The notes under the pieces were generated by a model that worked only from the letters and a program-made list of their open reading frames with translations, made no database searches and had not been told where the DNA came from. This document shows positions 4,801 through 8,908 of a stretch of DNA of 8,908 nucleotides, piece after piece. The translations under genes and the position numbers were made by a program. Location of the stretch: assembly GCA_022758985.1 (NCBI GenBank), contig JAEMQC010000142.1, forward strand, positions 1-8,908, written 5' to 3'. Source of the stretch: Campylobacteraceae bacterium. GTDB lineage: Bacteria; Campylobacterota; Campylobacteria; Campylobacterales; UBA6016. The first letter of the stretch is position 1; each line of letters begins with the position of its first letter.

Positions 4801-6957
4801 TTGCAAGAGTTAGTTTCCTCTATAGGAGCGGTCAAAACAATAGAGGCCGCATCCGATTTTCTTCTACAAAAAGCCCCGCTTCTAAAAGACGAGCTTAAAC
4901 CGACGATAGATTTTTGCGTAGCCGCCCATGAAGGGCAAAAAAGAAAGAGCGGCGAAGAGTATGCCGTACACCCGATACTGGTAGCTTCGATAGTGGCGCA
5001 TTTTGGCGGTACCGTAGAGATGATAAAAGCGGCGCTTTTGCATGACGTTGTTGAAGATACAGGCTTTGAGAAAAGCGAAGTCGCCGAGAAGTTTGGAGCA
5101 GATGTAGCGGAGCTTGTGGACGGTCTTACGAAAATAGACGAAATAAGAGAGCACGAACTCCCCCCTTCGTTTATGGATGAAAAGCTTCTAAAAGCGGCTC
5201 TCTCTTTTAGAAAGATGCTGACGTCGGCTATAGACGACCCTAGAGTTCTCGTAATCAAGCTCTCCGATAGACTGCACAACCTTCTTACGCTAGATGCCTT
5301 AGAGCCTAAAAAACAAAGACGTATTGCCGAGGAGAGCCTTGTTGTTTATGCGCCTATCGCTTACAAGCTCGGGATTAGCAAACTAAAAAACTATATCGAA
5401 GACCTATCTTTTAAAGTACTTTTCCCCGAAGACTACAAAAAAATAGACGAATATATGCTGCGCAACGATGCCGCAATAGAGGCTAGGCTTGTAGTGATAG
5501 CGGATAAGATAAAAGAGCTTCTTATTCAAAACGGCTTTGAAGAGGGCGACTTTGAGATAAAATCCAGGGTAAAGCACTACTTCTCGATATACCAAAAGAT
5601 GCAAAGAAAAGGCGTTAGTCTCGATGAAGTACTGGATCTTTTGGCGCTTAGGATAATCGTCAAAGAGGTAAACGACTGCTATAAGGTGCTAGGGCTTTTG
5701 CATAGAAACTTCAAGCCACTTGTCGGACGTTTTAAGGATTATGTCGCAATACCGAAGGAAAACGGCTATCAGACTATACACACGACACTATTTTTTGACA
5801 ACACTATATTTGAAGCCCAGATACGTACATACGAGATGGATGAGATAGCGGAGTTTGGGATAGCGGCGCACGCAAACTATAAATCAGGCGTTACTACGCA
5901 CGCTTCAAGCGCCACTAAATGGCTAAAAAACTTTGAATTTCACGGCGAGACGCCGGTCGAGTTTTATGAGTTTGCAAAAAACGACCTCATAAGCGAGGAT
6001 ATACTAGTTTACTCTCCAAAAGGCGAGCTGTTTAGCCTGCCGGTAGGCGCTACGGCGCTCGATTTTGCGTATGCCGTGCATACCGAGGTAGGCCACAAGG
6101 CCAAAGAGGCGTACGTCAATAACGTCAAAGTGCCGCTTTTGCATACGCTAAACAGCGGCGATATATGCGCTATAGTCACATCCGACAAACCTCAGCCTAG
6201 ATGTACCTGGATTGATAGCGTCAAAACTTCTAGAGCAAAGCACTCTATCAAAAATCTTTGCGCCGCAAAGCTAAAAGACCTTGATAGGCGCGTAGCCAAA
6301 AATATTTTGGCGCACACCTTTGGATTTGACTACTACGAGCTTAGAAGTTGGCTGGATGACAAGAAATACTCCCAAATCATCTACAAAATCCCAAGAGACA
6401 AGGCTTACTACCAAGAGTTCGTCAAAAAAATAAAAGAGGAGTCTAGTCTCAAATCACGCTCTTTGTTTACAAGAATTATGGGCATAAAACTCAAAAAATA
6501 CCACTTCGACCACTTCGATTTTTACTCGAACAAACCGGTGACCGAACTTGCGTTTGACGTCTGCTGTCACCCGAAAAAATGGGACGACATAGTGGCGTTC
6601 TTTCATAAAGGAAAAGCGACTATCCATCACAAGCTCTGCTCCCATGCCGACGAGATGATAGCCAAACACGAGCCGATGGTATTCGTGGAGTGGAGCAAAG
6701 CGGAGATAAGGACGTTTAAGGTTGTCGTGGCGCTTGAAAACCAAAAAGGCGCTTTGGCGCACTTTGTCGGCTTCTTGTCCAAACACGGAATAAACATAGT
6801 AAGTCTCGAGATTGGACGGGCTAAAGCCTTTACGGAATACTGTACCGCAGAGATAGAAATCAAGCACGATTTTAAGAGCATAAAAGATAAAATCGCCCGT
6901 AATTTTAAGCTTATAGAATTTGCTTTTGCTGACGATGCCTACAAGGAAAATCAATGA
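4801..6957 (+). CDS. spoT: Bifunctional (p)ppGpp synthetase/hydrolase (Rel/SpoT)
   Basis: This 718-residue enzyme makes and degrades the alarmone (p)ppGpp and so drives the stringent response. An HD hydrolase domain (about 35-190) shows HPI at 57-59, HDVVED at 81-86 and DRLHN at 156-160. The synthetase domain (about 230-360) shows DLLALRIIV (279-287), RFKDYVAIPKENGYQTIHTT (310-329) and EAQIRT (338-343). RFKD is the RxKD signature of bifunctional enzymes, as opposed to ExDD in RelA, and the HD residues are intact, so both activities are expected. A TGS domain (about 398-460), a helical/Cys-containing region with CCHPKKWDD at 588-596 and C613, and an ACT domain (about 637-705) follow. The start is the TTG at 4801: an in-frame stop at 4771-4773 blocks extension, no other start codon lies between, and the next ATG falls inside the HD domain. 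No Shine-Dalgarno is visible, so coupling to rpoZ is likely. Confidence 0.95.
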   Translation: MQELVSSIGAVKTIEAASDFLLQKAPLLKDELKPTIDFCVAAHEGQKRKSGEEYAVHPILVASIVAHFGGTVEMIKAALLHDVVEDTGFEKSEVAEKFGADVAELVDGLTKIDEIREHELPPSFMDEKLLKAALSFRKMLTSAIDDPRVLVIKLSDRLHNLLTLDALEPKKQRRIAEESLVVYAPIAYKLGISKLKNYIEDLSFKVLFPEDYKKIDEYMLRNDAAIEARLVVIADKIKELLIQNGFEEGDFEIKSRVKHYFSIYQKMQRKGVSLDEVLDLLALRIIVKEVNDCYKVLGLLHRNFKPLVGRFKDYVAIPKENGYQTIHTTLFFDNTIFEAQIRTYEMDEIAEFGIAAHANYKSGVTTHASSATKWLKNFEFHGETPVEFYEFAKNDLISEDILVYSPKGELFSLPVGATALDFAYAVHTEVGHKAKEAYVNNVKVPLLHTLNSGDICAIVTSDKPQPRCTWIDSVKTSRAKHSIKNLCAAKLKDLDRRVAKNILAHTFGFDYYELRSWLDDKKYSQIIYKIPRDKAYYQEFVKKIKEESSLKSRSLFTRIMGIKLKKYHFDHFDFYSNKPVTELAFDVCCHPKKWDDIVAFFHKGKATIHHKLCSHADEMIAKHEPMVFVEWSKAEIRTFKVVVALENQKGALAHFVGFLSKHGINIVSLEIGRAKAFTEYCTAEIEIKHDFKSIKDKIARNFKLIEFAFADDAYKENQ

Positions 6958-8159
6958 ATTTTGACGAAGCGCTCTTAGAGATAAAAAGAGGCTCTTACGA
7001 GATAATAGACGAACAAAAAATAGCAGCCCTGGTAAAAAAATTTTTAGAAACAGGTGAGAGATATACCGTAAAGGCAGGTTTTGATCCGACCGCTCCGGAT
7101 TTGCATCTGGGGCACACGGTGCTGCTTAACAAACTTGCGACTTTCCAGAAATACGGCGCCGATATACAGTTTTTGATCGGCGACTTTACGGCTATGATAG
7201 GCGATCCTACCGGAAAGAGCGAAACGAGAAAGAAGCTAACAAGGGAAGATGTGCTAGCAAACGCCGAGAGCTATAAAGAGCAGGTGTTCAAGGTGCTCGA
7301 CCCTTCAAAAACGAAAGTGGTATTTAACGCAGAGTGGCTCGGCGCTCTGACTCCGTACGAAATGATAGAGCTTGCGAGCAAGCAGACGGTTGCCAGAATG
7401 TTAGAGCGCGACGATTTTGAAAAGAGGTTTAAAAGCGGATCCCCGATTTCTATATATGAGTTTTTGTATCCGTTGTTTCAAGGCTATGATAGCGTACACC
7501 TAAAAAGCGATATTGAGATAGGCGGCTCCGACCAAAAGTTCAACCTTCTTATGGGTAGACACCTCCAGGCAAGCTATGGCTGCTGCAAAGAACAAGCGGT
7601 GCTTATGATGCCAATCCTCGAGGGTCTAGACGGCGTTCAAAAGATGAGTAAGTCTCTGGGCAACTACGTAGGCATCAATGAAGAGCCAAAAGTTATTTAT
7701 GCGAAGATATTAAGTATTTCGGACGAGCTTATGTGGAAGTACTACTATCTTCTAAGCTCCAAAAGCCTAGCCGAGATAAAGGCTCTTGAGGAGGGCGTAA
7801 AAGAGGGTAGTAGACATCCGAAAAAAGTAAAAGAGGAGCTTGCGCTAGAGATTACCGCAAGATACCATGGTGCAGATGCTGCCGCTAAAGCCAAGGAGGA
7901 GTTTGACAATGTATTCTCCAAAAACGAACTTCCGTCCGATATGCCGGAGTTTACTTTTAATGAAGGTATGGGCATACTTGACGCTATGAGAGAGGCCGGA
8001 CTTGCCGCTTCGAATTCGGAGGCGAGACGCGCTATAGAGGCTGGAAGCGTAAAGATAAACGGTGAAAAAATGGGCGACGTAAAAGCCATACTTACCCAAG
8101 GTGAATATATAGCGCAGGTCGGGAAAAGAAAGTTTGCAAAAATTAAGGTAAATAAATGA
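6954..8159 (+). CDS. tyrS: Tyrosyl-tRNA synthetase
   Basis: TyrRS is a class I synthetase that activates tyrosine with ATP and charges tRNA-Tyr in the cytoplasm as a dimer. The 401 residues match the usual length. The HIGH-type motif is HLGH at 51-54 within FDPTAPDLHLGHTVLL, the tyrosine/ATP site is represented by GDPTGKSETRK (83-93) and GGSDQKFN (190-197), and the second signature is KMSKS at 230-234. An S4 RNA-binding domain (about 340-400), containing SEARRAIEAGSVKING, binds the tRNA anticodon side. AAGGA (6943-6947) lies 6 nt upstream of the ATG, which overlaps the spoT stop as ATGA. Translation is therefore likely coupled to spoT. This links tRNA charging to the enzyme that reports amino-acid starvation, though in this phylum the order may be only a conserved arrangement. 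No T-box or other leader is present. Confidence 0.96.
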   Translation: MNFDEALLEIKRGSYEIIDEQKIAALVKKFLETGERYTVKAGFDPTAPDLHLGHTVLLNKLATFQKYGADIQFLIGDFTAMIGDPTGKSETRKKLTREDVLANAESYKEQVFKVLDPSKTKVVFNAEWLGALTPYEMIELASKQTVARMLERDDFEKRFKSGSPISIYEFLYPLFQGYDSVHLKSDIEIGGSDQKFNLLMGRHLQASYGCCKEQAVLMMPILEGLDGVQKMSKSLGNYVGINEEPKVIYAKILSISDELMWKYYYLLSSKSLAEIKALEEGVKEGSRHPKKVKEELALEITARYHGADAAAKAKEEFDNVFSKNELPSDMPEFTFNEGMGILDAMREAGLAASNSEARRAIEAGSVKINGEKMGDVKAILTQGEYIAQVGKRKFAKIKVNK

Positions 8160-8908
8160 GCTTGCCATCTTTGAAAATAGGTAAACACGAGATTAAAGTA
8201 CCGATAATACAAGGCGGTATGGGTGTAGGAATCAGCTGGGATCAGCTTGCCGGAAATGTTAGCAAAGAGGGCGGACTCGGCGTAATCAGTGCGGTAGGTA
8301 CCGGATATTACAATAATAAAGAGTTTGCTAAAAATCTAAGCTACGGAAGACCCTTTGGAACGGAGAATTTTTACTCAAAAGAGGCGCTTTTTAAGATATT
8401 CGAGAACGCTAGAAAGCTTTGCGGCACTGCGCCACTTGGCGTAAATATCCTATATGCGATAAACGATTACGGTAGAGTAGTTAGGGAGTCGTGTGAAGCC
8501 GGCGCCGACATTATTATTACCGGTGCGGGACTTCCTACGAATATGCCTGAATTTACGGAAGATTTTCCGGATGTCGCTCTTGTGCCGATAGTCTCAAGCG
8601 CAAAAGCTCTAAAAATACTAAATAAAAGATGGGAAGGCAGATACAAAAGAATACCCGATGCCGTTATCGTAGAGGGGCCACTCTCCGGCGGACATCAAGG
8701 CGTGCAGTTTGAAGATTGTTTCAAAGACGAGTATCAGCTTGAAAACCTTATCCCGGAAGTTATCGAAGAGGCCAAAAAATGGGGGAATATCCCCGTTGTA
8801 GCTGCTGGAGGGATCTGGGACGCCGCCGATATCAAAAAATTTATGGATATGGGCGCTGCTGGTGTGCAGATGGGTACCCGTTTTATAGCGACGCATGAGT
8901 GTGATGCG
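8156..8908 (+). CDS. Nitronate monooxygenase-family FMN enzyme (3' end outside window)
   Basis: The first 251 residues are present and the frame is still open at the window edge. The family is FMN-dependent TIM-barrel enzymes that oxidise nitronates such as propionate-3-nitronate, and it also includes FabK-type enoyl reductases. Visible family blocks are VPIIQGGMGVGIS (15-27), GVISAVGTG (42-50), LGVNIL (94-99), ITGAGLP (121-127), SGGHQG (177-182), VVAAGGIWDAADI (214-226) and GAAGVQMGTRF (233-243), mostly phosphate and flavin contacts. The GGHxG element is preceded by VEGPLS rather than the EA seen in many characterised members, so this may be a subgroup of unknown substrate. The ATG overlaps the tyrS stop as ATGA, with AAGG (8145-8148) 7 nt upstream, so it is cotranslated with tyrS. 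A FabK role is less likely by sequence feel but cannot be excluded. From memory, a similar gene follows tyrS in other Campylobacter. Confidence 0.85.
   Translation, partial: MSLPSLKIGKHEIKVPIIQGGMGVGISWDQLAGNVSKEGGLGVISAVGTGYYNNKEFAKNLSYGRPFGTENFYSKEALFKIFENARKLCGTAPLGVNILYAINDYGRVVRESCEAGADIIITGAGLPTNMPEFTEDFPDVALVPIVSSAKALKILNKRWEGRYKRIPDAVIVEGPLSGGHQGVQFEDCFKDEYQLENLIPEVIEEAKKWGNIPVVAAGGIWDAADIKKFMDMGAAGVQMGTRFIATHECDA

Noticed and set aside
4767..5279. Long minus-strand open frame opposite the start of spoT
   Set aside because: It is Ser-rich low-quality translation antisense to the well-supported HD domain, with no motif of its own.
6454..6954. 166-codon minus-strand open frame opposite the end of spoT
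   Set aside because: It lies wholly opposite the conserved regulatory half of SpoT and has no recognisable domain or ribosome binding site.
7745..8212. 155-codon minus-strand open frame over the tyrS/nitronate monooxygenase junction
   Set aside because: It is antisense to the S4 domain of TyrRS and the next start, with Ser/Ala-rich noise composition.

Overview
The window fits a Campylobacter-type epsilonproteobacterium (Campylobacterota). The gene order pyrH-rpoZ-spoT-tyrS, a 67-residue omega subunit, a single RFKD-type Rel/SpoT protein, dense same-strand packing and GTG/TTG starts all agree with that. G+C looks to be in the low 40s percent from a few lines counted by eye. That is higher than I recall for C. 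jejuni and closer to the curvus/rectus/showae group. The species call is inference from memory.

Everything supported lies on the + strand and almost every base is coding. Region A (1-3776) looks like an accessory cyclic-nucleotide signalling cassette. It starts with the tail of an upstream reading frame (1-99), followed by a secreted-type beta-barrel module resembling the C-terminal domain of TbpB-like and FecR-associated surface proteins (105-842). Next is a 714-residue CHASE2-type membrane class III adenylate cyclase (846-2990), then a 257-residue class II cyclic-nucleotide phosphodiesterase of the metallo-beta-lactamase fold (3003-3776). The spacings are 3 and 12 nt, so these three genes are probably one transcript. 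Together they could form an envelope or ligand sensor, a cAMP source and a cAMP sink.

A 68-nt gap (3777-3844) holds a probable sigma70 promoter and a good Shine-Dalgarno. Region B (3845-8908) is a conserved housekeeping operon: UMP kinase (pyrH), RNA polymerase omega (rpoZ), bifunctional (p)ppGpp synthetase/hydrolase (spoT), tyrosyl-tRNA synthetase (tyrS), and the first 251 codons of a nitronate monooxygenase-like flavoprotein that runs off the window. Gaps are 1 and 10 nt, then two 4-nt ATGA overlaps.

The points most worth a second look are the cyclase/phosphodiesterase pair downstream of a surface-barrel gene, an apparent frameshift just before the barrel module, and the start of spoT. That start is a TTG with no visible Shine-Dalgarno, directly behind a perfect 9-bp inverted repeat that overlaps the rpoZ stop. 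There is no intergenic stretch over 300 bases, and I saw no RNA gene, mobile element or CRISPR array.
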